From: Actinomycetota bacterium | GTDB taxonomy: Bacteria; Actinomycetota; Actinomycetes; Actinomycetales; Microbacteriaceae | Assembly: GCA_010028615.1 (NCBI GenBank) | Contig: RHAS01000004.1 | Span: forward strand, 1 to 14,685 | Direction of reading: 5' to 3' | Length of the DNA stretch: 14,685 nt | In this document: piece by piece, positions 6,804 through 14,685 of the stretch | Numbering within the stretch: position 1 is the first letter of the stretch | How the letters are laid out: every line of letters starts with the position of its first letter | Position numbers and translations under genes: made by a program | Notes under the pieces: generated by a model | What the model was told of the DNA's origin: nothing | What the model saw: the letters and a program-made list of their open reading frames with translations, nothing else | Databases searched by the model: none

Positions 6804-8669
6804 ATGGCAGCGAAAGAGTTAATCCTAGAAGTTAAGGATTTTAACGTCGATTTCTGGGTTGAGGGCCAATGGTATCCAGCGGCAATCAACATGAACTTCA
6901 AGCTAGCTGCTGGAGAGGTGCTCGCCATCGTTGGTGAGTCTGGTTCGGGTAAGTCGACCACAGCAATGGGCTTGATGGGTCTTCTAGCTGAGAACGCCAA
7001 CGTCACAGGAAGCGTGAAGGTAAAAGGTGTAGAGATGCTACACCAGCCGATTAGCGTGTTGCGTAAGTTCCGCGGTAAAGAAGTTGCATACATCTTCCAG
7101 GAGCCGATGACCGCTTTGAACCCGGTATACACCGTTGGTTTCCAGATTGTTGAAGTTCTAAGAAACCACTTTGACATGGGTCCTGAAAGCGCCAAAGAGC
7201 GAGCTATTGAGTTATTGACTCTAGTTGAAATTCCAGATCCTGCGCTTAGCTTCAACAAGTATCCGCACCAGCTATCTGGTGGACAGCGTCAGCGCGCCAT
7301 GATTGCTCAATCGCTAGCTTGTGATCCAGCATTGCTAATTGCTGATGAGCCGACTACCGCCCTAGATGTGACTGTTCAGGCAGAAATTCTTGACCTGATG
7401 CGCAACTTGAAAGACAAATTGAACTCAGCTGTCTTGTTGATTACCCACGACATGGGTGTAGTTGCTGATCTCTCTGATCGAATTTTGGTTATGAAAGACG
7501 GTTTGACCGTTGAAGTGGACACTGCTGAAAACATCTTTAACCGTCCTAAGCACCCATACACAAAGTCCCTACTCGCCTCAGTTCCAAAATTGGGTTCGGT
7601 AAAGGTAAGAAAATTAGCTAGCAGTGAAGCAAAAGCGCAACCAGTTCTTGAAGTCAAGGATCTGGTAATTGAGTATCCAAAACGTGGACGTATTCCTGCT
7701 TTCCGTGCTGTTGACGGTGTCAGCTTTGACATCAAACCAGGTGAAATCCTTGGTCTTGTAGGTGAGTCAGGTTCAGGTAAAACCACCGTAGGTCGTGCCG
7801 CGATTGGTTTGCTACCAGTGCACTCAGGATCGATCAAACTTCTCGGGGATGAAATCGCTGGAGCAGACATGAAAAAGCTCAGAGCTATTCGTCAACACAC
7901 CGGTATCGTCTTTCAGGATCCTGCATCTTCACTAAACCCACGTCTACCAATCGGTGAGAGCATCGGTGAGCCGCTGTTCCTGGCCAAGCTTGCCAAGGGC
8001 GAAGAATTGAACAGGCGAGTTGAGGATTTGCTTGACTCGGTAGAACTTCCTCGTTCCTACCGCAACCGTTACCCACACGAGCTATCTGGTGGTCAGAAGC
8101 AACGTGTTGGTATCGCTCGCGCTCTTGCTATGTCACCGGATCTGCTAATTGCCGATGAGCCAACCTCAGCTCTTGACGTATCGGTGCAGGCTAGATTCCT
8201 GGATCTGCTTCAAGACCTACAAGACAAGTTGAAGTTTGCTTGTTTGTTTATTACTCACGACATTGGTGTTGTCGACATTCTGGCTCACCGTATCGCAGTT
8301 ATGCAGTATGGAAAACTTGTAGAAGTTGGACCAAGAGACCAGGTTCTGAACCACCCAACCCAGATGTATACCAAGACATTGCTAGCGGCTGTTCCAGTCC
8401 CAGATCCAAAGGAACAGAAAAAGCGCCGCGAAGCTAGAGCGAAACTTCTTGCTGGAGCGGGAATCAAAACCAAGACCCTTGCACCTGCATCAGAGGAAAA
8501 GTCTTCAGCACCGGCTAAGGCAACTGTCAAGAAGGCAGCTCCTGCAAAGGCTGCAGTCAAGAAGGCAGCTCCTGCAAAGAAAGCGGCCCCTGCAAAGCCG
8601 AAAGCTCCGGCTAAAAAGGCAGCCCCTGCAAAGCCAACGACTAAGAAGGCCGCTCCAAAAAAGAAGTAG
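6804..8669 (+). CDS. Fused DppD-DppF-type ABC ATPase with Lys/Ala/Pro-rich tail
   Basis: A single 621-residue chain carries both nucleotide-binding domains of the importer. Domain 1 has Walker A GESGSGKST (44-52), Q-loop IFQEP (97-101), signature LSGGQRQR (157-164), Walker B LLIADEP (177-183) and switch histidine in ITHD (213-216). Domain 2 has GESGSGKTT (320-328), VFQDP (369-373), LSGGQKQR (427-434), LLIADEP (447-453) and ITHD (483-486). Each domain ends with the peptide-transporter motif HPYTKSLL or its MYTKTLL variant. All catalytic residues appear intact. Residues ~561-621 form a disordered tail of AAPAK/VKKAAPAK repeats resembling histone H1 tails, which is not a usual part of these ATPases. 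The start is supported by GAAAGG at 6788-6793. The gene is separated from the permeases only by the opposite-strand PH-domain gene, so it likely energises that transporter. Confidence 0.93.
   Translation: MAAKELILEVKDFNVDFWVEGQWYPAAINMNFKLAAGEVLAIVGESGSGKSTTAMGLMGLLAENANVTGSVKVKGVEMLHQPISVLRKFRGKEVAYIFQEPMTALNPVYTVGFQIVEVLRNHFDMGPESAKERAIELLTLVEIPDPALSFNKYPHQLSGGQRQRAMIAQSLACDPALLIADEPTTALDVTVQAEILDLMRNLKDKLNSAVLLITHDMGVVADLSDRILVMKDGLTVEVDTAENIFNRPKHPYTKSLLASVPKLGSVKVRKLASSEAKAQPVLEVKDLVIEYPKRGRIPAFRAVDGVSFDIKPGEILGLVGESGSGKTTVGRAAIGLLPVHSGSIKLLGDEIAGADMKKLRAIRQHTGIVFQDPASSLNPRLPIGESIGEPLFLAKLAKGEELNRRVEDLLDSVELPRSYRNRYPHELSGGQKQRVGIARALAMSPDLLIADEPTSALDVSVQARFLDLLQDLQDKLKFACLFITHDIGVVDILAHRIAVMQYGKLVEVGPRDQVLNHPTQMYTKTLLAAVPVPDPKEQKKRREARAKLLAGAGIKTKTLAPASEEKSSAPAKATVKKAAPAKAAVKKAAPAKKAAPAKPKAPAKKAAPAKPTTKKAAPKKK
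8526..8579 (+). repeat. Tandem 30-bp-period repeat encoding the AAPAK tail
   Basis: The 24-bp unit starting GTCAAGAAGGCAGCTCCTGC is found twice without change (8526-8549 and 8556-8579), separated by 6 bases, giving a 30-bp, ten-residue period (VKKAAPAK plus two residues). Degenerate AAPAK units continue to 8664. Identical synonymous codons point to recent duplication, so the tail length may vary between strains. Confidence 0.75.
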
Positions 8670-8809
8670 CCTTCGGCTTTGGCTCTAAGCAAAAAGCGTC
8701 GTTGAGTTTGCACCTGCTAATTGATGCCCAAGTCGGTTAGACTCAAAGAGTTCAATCGAACAAATTCACCGTCATCTCCGTTGATGGTGCCATGCCCAAA
8801 GGAAAATTA

Positions 8810-10726
8810 ATGGCTCTTATCAAAAGAGAAGACATTCGCAATGTCGCGATCGTGGCGCACGTCGACCATGGTAAAACCACTCTGGTGGATGCAATGCTGC
8901 GTCAAACGGGAGCATTTGGCGAACACGCCAATCTAGGTGAACGCATTTTGGACTCAGGAGATCTTGAGCGCGAAAAGGGAATCACCATTCTGGCAAAGAA
9001 CACAGCCATCGCCTATAAGGGCCCAAGCTCAGGTGGCAAAGAAATAACCATCAACGTGATTGACACTCCAGGCCACGCCGATTTCGGTGGGGAAGTTGAA
9101 CGTGGACTATCCATGGTTGACGGTGTCGTGCTGCTGGTGGATGCCTCCGAAGGCCCTCTCCCACAGACTCGATTTGTTCTTCGCAAAGCCCTAGAAGCGA
9201 ATCTAACGGTTATTCTGCTTGTAAATAAGACCGATCGACCTGATGCCAGAATCGACGAGGTAGTCAACGAGACCCACGATCTTCTTCTTGGATTGGCAAG
9301 CGATATTCACGAAGATGTTCCAGATCTGGACATCGATTCGGTCCTCGACCTGCCAGTAATTTATGCATCAGGTCGTGCAGGTAGAGCAAGCCTAAATAAA
9401 CCTGCCGATGGCTCACTTCCGGATAGCGACAACCTCGAACCGCTATTTGCCGCCATTCTCAAACACATTCCAGCTCCAACCTACGATGACGAGTCGCCAT
9501 TGCAGGCGCACGTGACAAACCTAGACGCCTCGCCATTTCTCGGACGACTTGCCCTACTTCGAATATTCAATGGAACCATTCGTAAGGGCCAGCAGGTTGC
9601 TTGGGTGAGGCATGACGGCACAACTCAAAATGTGAAAATCACGGAGCTGCTAAAGACTCAAGCGCTGGAGCGAGTTCCAACCGAAGAGGCAAGTGCTGGA
9701 GATATTGTTGCAGTTGCTGGAATCGAAAATATCACAATCGGGGAAACACTCGCCGATCCGAATGACGTCCGTCCACTTCCGCTTATTACAGTAGACGATC
9801 CGGCAATCTCGATGACCATCGGTATTAATACATCTCCTATGGCTGGTCGAGTCAAAGGAGCTAAGGTCACCGCGAGACTAGTTAAGGACCGCTTGGATCG
9901 AGAACTAATCGGTAACGTGTCAATCAAGGTGCTACCTACCGATCGACCAGATGCCTGGGAAGTTCAGGGTAGAGGCGAATTGGCCTTGGCTATTCTGGTT
10001 GAGCAAATGCGTCGCGAAGGCTATGAGCTAACCGTTGGTAAGCCACAGGTGGTTACCAGAAGAGTTGACGGCAAACTGCATGAGCCAGTCGAAGATTTAA
10101 CCATTGATGTTCCAGAAGAATTCCTTGGCGCAATCACCCAACTAATGGCAGCTCGTAAAGGTCGCATGAAGAACATGGTAAATCACTCCACCGGTTGGGT
10201 TCGCATGGAGTTTATGGTGCCATCCCGCGGATTGATTGGTTTTAGGACAGAGTTTCTGACCACAACCAAGGGAACAGGTATAGCTAATGCCATCTCGGCT
10301 GGCTATGAACCTTGGGCCGGAGAGATCATCACTAGAACTAACGGTTCGCTGGTAGCCGATAGAGCAGGGGTTGCCACCCCGTTTGCCATGATTGCCCTTC
10401 AAGAGCGCGGCAGTTTCTTTGTTGAGCCGACATCGGAAGTTTATGCCGGCATGGTAGTAGGCGAGAACTCCAGGGGTGAAGATATGGATGTGAATATCAC
10501 CAAGGAGAAAAAACTTACTAACATGCGCGCGTCTTCCTCGGAAGAGTTTCAGTCGCTTACTCCACCGAGAAAACTATCTCTCGAGGAGTGTTTGGAGTTT
10601 GCTCGAGAAGATGAATGTGTCGAGGTAACTCCAGAGGCAATCAGGATTCGCAAAGTCGAGCTTGATGCCAACATTCGAGCAAGAGCCGTTGCCGCCAAAA
10701 AGCGCGCCAATGAAAACGTCAACTAG
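8810..10726 (+). CDS. typA: Translational GTPase TypA/BipA
   Basis: TypA is a ribosome-associated GTPase related to EF-G that helps large-subunit assembly and growth under stress such as cold. From the ATG at 8810 the protein has 638 residues. The G-domain shows G1 AHVDHGKT (16-23), the G2 region EKGITI (55-60), G3 DTPGH (85-89) and G4 NKTD (139-142; many homologues have NKID). The C-terminal block [20 protein letters not shown] is diagnostic of TypA. An in-frame ATG at 8792 would add MPKGKL, but AAAGGA (8798-8803) sits 6 bases before 8810, so the later start is preferred. The 140 bases upstream hold a possible -10 (TAGACT, 8738-8743) and only a weak hairpin (AGCC-TTC-GGCT, from 8670). The stop codon shares a CTAG with the opposite-strand iron permease gene. 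Confidence 0.96.
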   Translation: MALIKREDIRNVAIVAHVDHGKTTLVDAMLRQTGAFGEHANLGERILDSGDLEREKGITILAKNTAIAYKGPSSGGKEITINVIDTPGHADFGGEVERGLSMVDGVVLLVDASEGPLPQTRFVLRKALEANLTVILLVNKTDRPDARIDEVVNETHDLLLGLASDIHEDVPDLDIDSVLDLPVIYASGRAGRASLNKPADGSLPDSDNLEPLFAAILKHIPAPTYDDESPLQAHVTNLDASPFLGRLALLRIFNGTIRKGQQVAWVRHDGTTQNVKITELLKTQALERVPTEEASAGDIVAVAGIENITIGETLADPNDVRPLPLITVDDPAISMTIGINTSPMAGRVKGAKVTARLVKDRLDRELIGNVSIKVLPTDRPDAWEVQGRGELALAILVEQMRREGYELTVGKPQVVTRRVDGKLHEPVEDLTIDVPEEFLGAITQLMAARKGRMKNMVNHSTGWVRMEFMVPSRGLIGFRTEFLTTTKGTGIANAISAGYEPWAGEIITRTNGSLVADRAGVATPFAMIALQERGSFFVEPTSEVYAGMVVGENSRGEDMDVNITKEKKLTNMRASSSEEFQSLTPPRKLSLEECLEFAREDECVEVTPEAIRIRKVELDANIRARAVAAKKRANENVN

Positions 10727-11529
10727 TTAGTTTTGACTTTTGCGGGCTTGAGAAATAGCCAGCCGACAATCGCAACATAGCCAAACCAGAATACGCTTTC
10801 TAGCATTGATGGAGCGGATCTAAAACTGATTGTTCCGCGAAGCAGAGTATCAATCCACGAGTCAGGTGTGATCACGCCAGATAGATCGTAGGTGTTTTGG
10901 GTAAGGAATGGGAACCAACCAATTTCCTGTAGTTCATGAATTCCATAGGCCAAAATTCCTGCGGCAACAATAATCAAGAAAGCGCCGGTTACTTGGAAAA
11001 ACTTGCTCAGGTTTAGTTTCAATGCGCCTCGATAGACGAGATAGCCCAGCACGGCGGCGATTGCCAAACCAAGCGAAGCTCCTAGCACTGGGTTTGTATC
11101 CGAGCCGGTGGCGCGGCTAGCGCTCCAGAGAAACACCGCTGTTTCGACACCTTCACGGATTACAGCAAAGAACGCCACAAGAATAAGGGTGATGTTTTTC
11201 TCGCCGGCCTGATCAATTTTCTCGTGCAATTCCTTGCGCATGTTCTTGGACTGTCTTGCCATCCAGAAAATCATCCAGGTAACAAAGACCACAGCCAAAA
11301 TTGAGGCAAAACCAGCAATAACTTCGTTGATTCCAGCTGGTGCAACTTCGACAAATTCGGTTAAAAGCACACCAACACCAATCGAGAACAGCACTGCAAT
11401 CAGGGTTCCCCAGAAAATGCCCGGTAAGGCTGCCTTTCGGCCAGATTTGATGCAGTAAGCGACCAGGATTCCGACGATTAGGGAGGCTTCAAGGCCTTCA
11501 CGGAGGCCGATTAGGAAGTTAGCGAGCAC
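10723..11529 (-). CDS. efeU: FTR1/EfeU-family iron permease
   Basis: This 268-residue polytopic membrane protein has the two REGxE iron-translocation motifs of the FTR1/EfeU family, REGLE (10-14) and REGVE (125-129), each in a hydrophobic helix. About seven membrane segments are visible, and the length matches EfeU. It probably moves iron across the cytoplasmic membrane. The usual partners EfeO and EfeB are not adjacent: upstream is a divergent deacetylase gene and downstream is the convergent typA. The start is GTG at 11529, with GAAAGG (11540-11535) five bases upstream. The nearby ATG at 11533 is out of frame. An iron-box-like sequence lies 37-55 bases upstream. The TAG stop overlaps the typA stop by a shared CTAG, leaving no room for a terminator. 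Confidence 0.92.
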   Translation of the reverse strand: MLANFLIGLREGLEASLIVGILVAYCIKSGRKAALPGIFWGTLIAVLFSIGVGVLLTEFVEVAPAGINEVIAGFASILAVVFVTWMIFWMARQSKNMRKELHEKIDQAGEKNITLILVAFFAVIREGVETAVFLWSASRATGSDTNPVLGASLGLAIAAVLGYLVYRGALKLNLSKFFQVTGAFLIIVAAGILAYGIHELQEIGWFPFLTQNTYDLSGVITPDSWIDTLLRGTISFRSAPSMLESVFWFGYVAIVGWLFLKPAKVKTN

Positions 11530-11565
11530 ACATGCCTTTCGCGATGGTTATCAGACCATTCGAAG

Positions 11566-11584
11566 TTAGGGTTACCTAAGTTAA
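11566..11584. promoter_or_regulatory. DtxR/IdeR-like iron box
   Basis: TTAGGGTTACCTAAGTTAA matches the 19-bp DtxR/IdeR palindrome consensus TTAGGTTAGCCTAACCTAA at 14 of 19 positions by hand alignment. It sits 37 bases upstream of the efeU GTG and overlaps a possible minus-strand -10 (TAACTT, 11568-11563). Iron-loaded DtxR-type repressors block iron-uptake promoters in actinobacteria, so iron repression of efeU is a reasonable inference. The site is also about 60 bases before the deacetylase ATG at 11645 and could affect that unit too. A separate short inverted repeat, ATGGT/ACCAT, lies at 11544-11559. Confidence 0.6.
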
Positions 11585-11644
11585 TTTACCCTGCGGGCCA
11601 TCCAATCGTCAATAGGCTTAAGGTTCTAAACTAAGGTTTTTCTT

Positions 11645-12775
11645 ATGGCTAAACAAAGATTCAATGCCAAGCGCATACTTTTGGTGCACGCGCATCCAGA
11701 CGATGAGTCTTTACAAACAGCTCACGTTATGGCTGATGCAGTTGAACGTGGTGCCGAGGTATTTCTACTCACCCTCACCAGAGGTGAACGCGGAAAAGCG
11801 AAGCTCGAGGAATTAAAGTCTCTCGAAGCAAATCGAGCAGCTATGGGTGCTTTTCGTGCTGGTGAACTTAAAAATGCAATGGCTGCACTAGGCGTGAAGA
11901 ACTTTAAATTTGCTGGAACAAGAGCTTACCTAGATAGTGGTGTCCGGATCGGAAACCTAGGAGTTCCAACTACTCCGCTTCGATTAGATGAAATGTCACT
12001 AGCTGCAGTATCAACACCTGTTGTCGCGGATGACATTTTTCAAGTTATGAAGAATTTCAAACCGGATGCCGTTATCACCTATAACTCAAAAGGTGGTTGG
12101 GGGCATCCAGATCATAAGAAGGCGCACGATGCTACGGCCATGGCGATGCGTCGATACCGCAAGCAAGTAAAGGGCAAAAAGCCTGCCTTCTGGGTTATCG
12201 CCGAGCCAGGCGAGCGAGCAAGCGTTTCTATTGGCGGAGAGAAAACGGCTGCCCTGAAAAAAGCAGCGCTGGCCGCTCATGCTTCGCAAGTTTCCATTTA
12301 TCGTGATACCTACTCAGTTGTTGATGGCATTGAATTCAGGTTTGACCAGCTAGAGCGACTAAGACTAGCCAGCCCGAACATACTGCCCTGGTTCAAACCT
12401 GCCGTTTTGGCATTCTTTGGTTTACCGCTAGGTCTGGCACTTGGCTACGCGGGAGCATATGTTCACAACATAGTTGCCGATAATGGTAGGTCATCGCCGC
12501 TAGGGCTCTATTTAGCCTTAGGGGCAACCGCCTCAATAACCTTTGGTCTTCGGATGCTTAGAAACTCCAGAGGCGCTCTATACCTACTAAACGCCGGAAT
12601 GACCATAGCCATCTGGTGGCTATCGAGAAATCCAACCTTTGGTGCCTTTATTGATGACAATAAAAACGGCAATCGCTATGTGCTATTTGCTCTTCTTATT
12701 TGCTTGGTAGCTGCCGTTTTCCCAAGAATTGATTTGGCCAAGTGGCGTGCTAGATCAAATAAGCCGCATCTGTAG
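11645..12775 (+). CDS. PIG-L/MshB-type N-acetylglucosaminyl deacetylase with C-terminal membrane domain
   Basis: Residues ~8-235 are a PIG-L (LmbE) zinc deacetylase. HAHPDDE (15-21) provides the metal and catalytic residues, and GHPDH (153-157) carries another zinc ligand. MshB, in mycothiol synthesis, removes the acetyl group from GlcNAc-Ins; the closely related Mca cleaves mycothiol conjugates. Neighbouring fdxA and dapC genes support the MshB assignment, since MshB has similar neighbours in other actinobacteria. MshB is usually ~300 residues. Here residues ~250-376 add about four hydrophobic segments (251-275, 284-303, 310-327 and 344-360), so the enzyme is probably membrane-bound with its catalytic domain in the cytoplasm. 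AAGG at 11633-11636 supports the ATG. Whether the organism makes mycothiol cannot be judged from this window; another GlcNAc-type substrate remains possible. Confidence 0.8.
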   Translation: MAKQRFNAKRILLVHAHPDDESLQTAHVMADAVERGAEVFLLTLTRGERGKAKLEELKSLEANRAAMGAFRAGELKNAMAALGVKNFKFAGTRAYLDSGVRIGNLGVPTTPLRLDEMSLAAVSTPVVADDIFQVMKNFKPDAVITYNSKGGWGHPDHKKAHDATAMAMRRYRKQVKGKKPAFWVIAEPGERASVSIGGEKTAALKKAALAAHASQVSIYRDTYSVVDGIEFRFDQLERLRLASPNILPWFKPAVLAFFGLPLGLALGYAGAYVHNIVADNGRSSPLGLYLALGATASITFGLRMLRNSRGALYLLNAGMTIAIWWLSRNPTFGAFIDDNKNGNRYVLFALLICLVAAVFPRIDLAKWRARSNKPHL

Positions 12776-12816
12776 AGAGATAATTGAATTAGCCAACAAT
12801 TGAGGATTTAGTAAAA

Positions 12817-13137
12817 GTGACTTATGTAATAGCTCTGCCATGCGTAGATGTCAAAGACAAGGCCTGTATTGCCGAATGTCCGGTTGACTGCATTTACGAG
12901 GGGGACAGGATGCTCTATATCCACCCCGACGAGTGTGTTGATTGTGGTGCTTGTGAGCCGGTATGCCCAGTTGAGGCTATCTACTACGAAGACGATCTTC
13001 CGGCTCAGTGGGCTGACTATTACAAAGCTAATGTTGAGTTTTTTAGCACCATCGGATCTCCTGGAGGAGCAGCTAAAGTTGGTCCGATCCCAGGCGATCA
13101 CGAAGTTGTCTCCGCATTACCGCCACAAGGCGAGTAA
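12817..13137 (+). CDS. fdxA: 7Fe ferredoxin ([3Fe-4S][4Fe-4S])
   Basis: This 106-residue soluble electron carrier has the cysteine spacing of seven-iron ferredoxins. C9, C17 and C50 fit the [3Fe-4S] cluster; C21, C40, C43 and C46 fit the [4Fe-4S] cluster, with the extra C25 also seen in relatives. The C-terminal extension after residue 55 (DLPAQWADYYKANVEFF) is typical of the FdxA/FdxC group. The start is GTG at 12817, preceded by TGAGGA (12801-12806). It lies 41 bases after the deacetylase gene and 3 bases before the aminotransferase gene, with no terminator, so the three are likely one operon. Its electron partner is unknown. Confidence 0.95.
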   Translation: MTYVIALPCVDVKDKACIAECPVDCIYEGDRMLYIHPDECVDCGACEPVCPVEAIYYEDDLPAQWADYYKANVEFFSTIGSPGGAAKVGPIPGDHEVVSALPPQGE

Positions 13138-13140
13138 TCC

Positions 13141-14256
13141 ATGTTTAACGGCTTGCCAGAGTATCCCTGGAAAAAACTAAAGCCATACGAGGAAATCGCT
13201 AAAAAGTATCCAGCGGGCATCGTTGATCTTTCGGTTGGCTCTCCAGTTGACCCAACTCCAGAAGTTATTCAACAAGCTCTAGTCAGAGCCACAAACGCAC
13301 CTGGCTATCCATCCACAGCAGGCTCTTTAGAACTTCGCGAAGCAATTATCGAGTGGTTCGCAAGGCGTCGTGGCGTACCAAATCTGACCATCGATCAGGT
13401 TATGCCCAGCATAGGTTCAAAAGAACTTATTTCCTTCCTGCCTCTTTTTCTAGGACTTGGTAAAGGTGATGTCGTGGTGCAACCAAGAGTTGCCTATACG
13501 GCTTATGTCGTAGGTGCCAGCCTGGTTGGTGCAGAGATTGTTAGTTCTGATGATCCAGAAAGTTGGCCAGAGAATACAAAATTGATCTGGCTAAACTCAC
13601 CAGGTAACCCCGATGGAAAAGTTTTAGACGTTGATTACTTGCGTAGAGCAGTTAATCGAGCACGCGAACTTGGCGCGGTCTTAGCTTCTGATGAATGCTA
13701 CGCGGAATTGGGTTGGGGTAGATGGGAAGCAGAGAGAATCCCTTGCCTACTAGATCCAGCTGTCTGCGATGGCAACCAAGATAATCTGCTGGTGCTTTAT
13801 TCGCTGAGTAAGCAATCGAATCTAGCTGGCTATCGAGCAGCCTTTGCTGCCGGCGATAGCAAACTTATCCAGCCGATCGTAAATCTCCGCATGCACAGTG
13901 GCCTAATGATGCCAGCACCGGTGCAGCAGGCGGTTATCGCAGCACTAAAAGATGAGGCACATGTTGCACTCGAGCGGAAAATCTATCAAGCGCGACGGGA
14001 TATTTTGCTGGCTGCGGTTAGAGACTACGGGTTCAAGGTCTCTGACTCTGAGGCTGGACTCTATATTTGGGCAACTCTAGGTCAGGACTGTTGGATCACC
14101 GTGAAGCAAATGGCTGAAATTGGCATCCTTGTAGTGCCGGGGGAGTTCTACGAGGCTGGCGGAAGTGACTATGTCCGATTCTCGCTTACCGCTAGTGATG
14201 ACAAAATCAGCGAGGGTGCCAATCGGCTTAGTAATGCCATAAAGTTAAATAGTTAA
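13141..14256 (+). CDS. dapC: N-succinyldiaminopimelate aminotransferase (DapC type)
   Basis: This is a class I/II PLP-dependent aminotransferase of 371 residues. It probably converts N-succinyl-2-amino-6-ketopimelate to N-succinyl-LL-diaminopimelate with glutamate as donor, a step towards lysine and peptidoglycan. The PLP lysine is K224 in SLSKQSNLAGYR. The aspartate that contacts the PLP ring nitrogen is D184 with Y187 nearby (DECY). NSPGNPDG (152-159) is the conserved cofactor-site loop, and R346 in YVRFSL should bind the substrate carboxylate. The gene starts 3 bases after the ferredoxin stop; AAGG (13127-13130), inside the ferredoxin gene, is the ribosome binding site. The ferredoxin-aminotransferase pair is the usual actinobacterial arrangement, which supports DapC over other aminotransferases. 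Confidence 0.9.
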   Translation: MFNGLPEYPWKKLKPYEEIAKKYPAGIVDLSVGSPVDPTPEVIQQALVRATNAPGYPSTAGSLELREAIIEWFARRRGVPNLTIDQVMPSIGSKELISFLPLFLGLGKGDVVVQPRVAYTAYVVGASLVGAEIVSSDDPESWPENTKLIWLNSPGNPDGKVLDVDYLRRAVNRARELGAVLASDECYAELGWGRWEAERIPCLLDPAVCDGNQDNLLVLYSLSKQSNLAGYRAAFAAGDSKLIQPIVNLRMHSGLMMPAPVQQAVIAALKDEAHVALERKIYQARRDILLAAVRDYGFKVSDSEAGLYIWATLGQDCWITVKQMAEIGILVVPGEFYEAGGSDYVRFSLTASDDKISEGANRLSNAIKLNS

Positions 14257-14278
14257 AACAACTACAGGAGAACCCCCT

Positions 14279-14685
14279 TTGTCTAGTGAGAACGAGCAGA
14301 AAGTAACGCTGAATTACCCTGGCGGATCGGCCGATTTCCCAATACTTTCTGCTACCGACGGCGACTCTGTAATTGACTTTTCTAAGCTCAATCAAACCAC
14401 TGGTCTTAACGCCTACGACATGGGGTTTGTGAACACTGCAAACACCAAATCAGCTATAACTTTTATCGATGGCGATGCTGGAATTCTGAGATATCGCGGC
14501 TATCCAATTGAGCAGTTAGCAAGTCAAAAAACTTTTATTGAAGTTGCATATCTTTTGATCTACGGTGAGTTACCTACCGCGGATCAACTTGCAAGCTGGG
14601 ACGACAACATCCGTCACCACACTCTGATTCACGAAGATCTGAAAAACATTTTCCACGCGATGCCGCAAAATGCTCACCCGATGAG
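14279..14685 (+). CDS. gltA: Citrate synthase, N-terminal third (runs off window)
   Basis: An open frame from TTG at 14279 stays open to the window end (135 full codons). AGGAG at 14266-14270 lies 8 bases before the TTG, and no in-frame ATG lies closer, so TTG is the likely start. The segment TKSAITFIDGDAGILRYRGY (56-75), followed by PIEQL and then YLLIYGELP (91-99), is typical of type II (GltA) citrate synthase, which condenses acetyl-CoA and oxaloacetate at the entry to the TCA cycle. The full protein would be about 430 residues, so the catalytic histidines and aspartate lie beyond the edge. It is 22 bases after dapC and likely in the same operon. Confidence 0.93.
   Translation, partial: MSSENEQKVTLNYPGGSADFPILSATDGDSVIDFSKLNQTTGLNAYDMGFVNTANTKSAITFIDGDAGILRYRGYPIEQLASQKTFIEVAYLLIYGELPTADQLASWDDNIRHHTLIHEDLKNIFHAMPQNAHPM

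Noticed and set aside
6154..6804. A 216-codon plus-strand open frame opposite the PH-domain gene
   Set aside because: Its product is polar, low in recognisable motifs and has no ribosome binding site of note; the minus-strand frame has membrane helices and PH-family motifs.
8526..8664. CRISPR-like or mobile repeat
   Set aside because: The repeats are in frame, encode the AAPAK tail and have 6-base spacing; there are no spacers.
8670..8690. Possible terminator after the ATPase gene
   Set aside because: The hairpin AGCC-TTC-GGCT is only 4 bp and is not followed by a T-run, so it is too weak to call.
8285..8713. A 142-codon minus-strand frame rich in Ala/Phe/Gly
   Set aside because: It is the mirror of the Lys/Ala/Pro repeat in the ATPase tail; low-complexity composition explains it.
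8758..8800. Possible leader hairpin upstream of typA
   Set aside because: Pairing of CAC/CATC with GATG/GTG needs a three-base bulge and covers few pairs; it is consistent with chance.

Overview
The window looks like a stretch of a compact, fairly low-GC actinobacterial chromosome (a little under 50% G+C by eye). The best fit is a small freshwater Microbacteriaceae-type (Luna-like) organism. The reasons are the fused DppD-DppF type ATPase, the actinobacterial PH-domain membrane protein, the order typA - mshB-like - fdxA - dapC - gltA, GTG and TTG starts, and very tight spacing with overlapping stop codons. The genus is inference; no rRNA or marker phylogeny is available here. No tRNA, rRNA, CRISPR array, insertion sequence or prophage was seen.

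Left end (1-1205, minus strand): a cobalamin (B12) riboswitch lies in front of a lipoprotein that looks like an alpha/alpha-toroid (terpene cyclase / prenyltransferase-like) protein. A second exported protein begins 4 bases downstream and runs off the window. The toroid fold is the fold of the N-terminal domain of animal transcobalamin and intrinsic factor. Under a B12 riboswitch this suggests a surface B12-capture system. A hairpin that buries the ribosome binding site just before the start codon looks like the translational switch.

Positions 1205-1410 carry several inverted repeats and no gene. From 1411 to 8669 there is an oligopeptide/dipeptide-type ABC importer: a strongly codon-biased binding protein without a lipobox, an unusually long DppB-type permease (511 residues, with about 200 inserted hydrophobic residues), a DppC-type permease, and a fused double-ATPase with a histone-H1-like Lys/Ala/Pro tail. 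A PH-domain membrane protein gene on the opposite strand sits between the second permease and the ATPase. A strong stem-loop after the binding-protein gene probably lets it be expressed above the permeases.

Positions 8810-10726 encode the ribosome-associated GTPase TypA/BipA. It is convergent with, and shares a CTAG stop with, an FTR1/EfeU-type iron permease on the minus strand. Upstream of efeU is a DtxR/IdeR-like iron box, in the divergent region shared with the next plus-strand unit.

That unit (11645 to the right edge) is a likely operon: a PIG-L/MshB-type deacetylase with an added C-terminal membrane domain, a 7Fe ferredoxin (GTG start), an N-succinyl-diaminopimelate aminotransferase (lysine/peptidoglycan precursor synthesis), and the start of citrate synthase (TTG start, truncated by the window edge). 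The most interesting items are the riboswitch-controlled transcobalamin-like lipoprotein, the enlarged permease, the H1-like tail on the ATPase, and the membrane-fused deacetylase beside an iron box.
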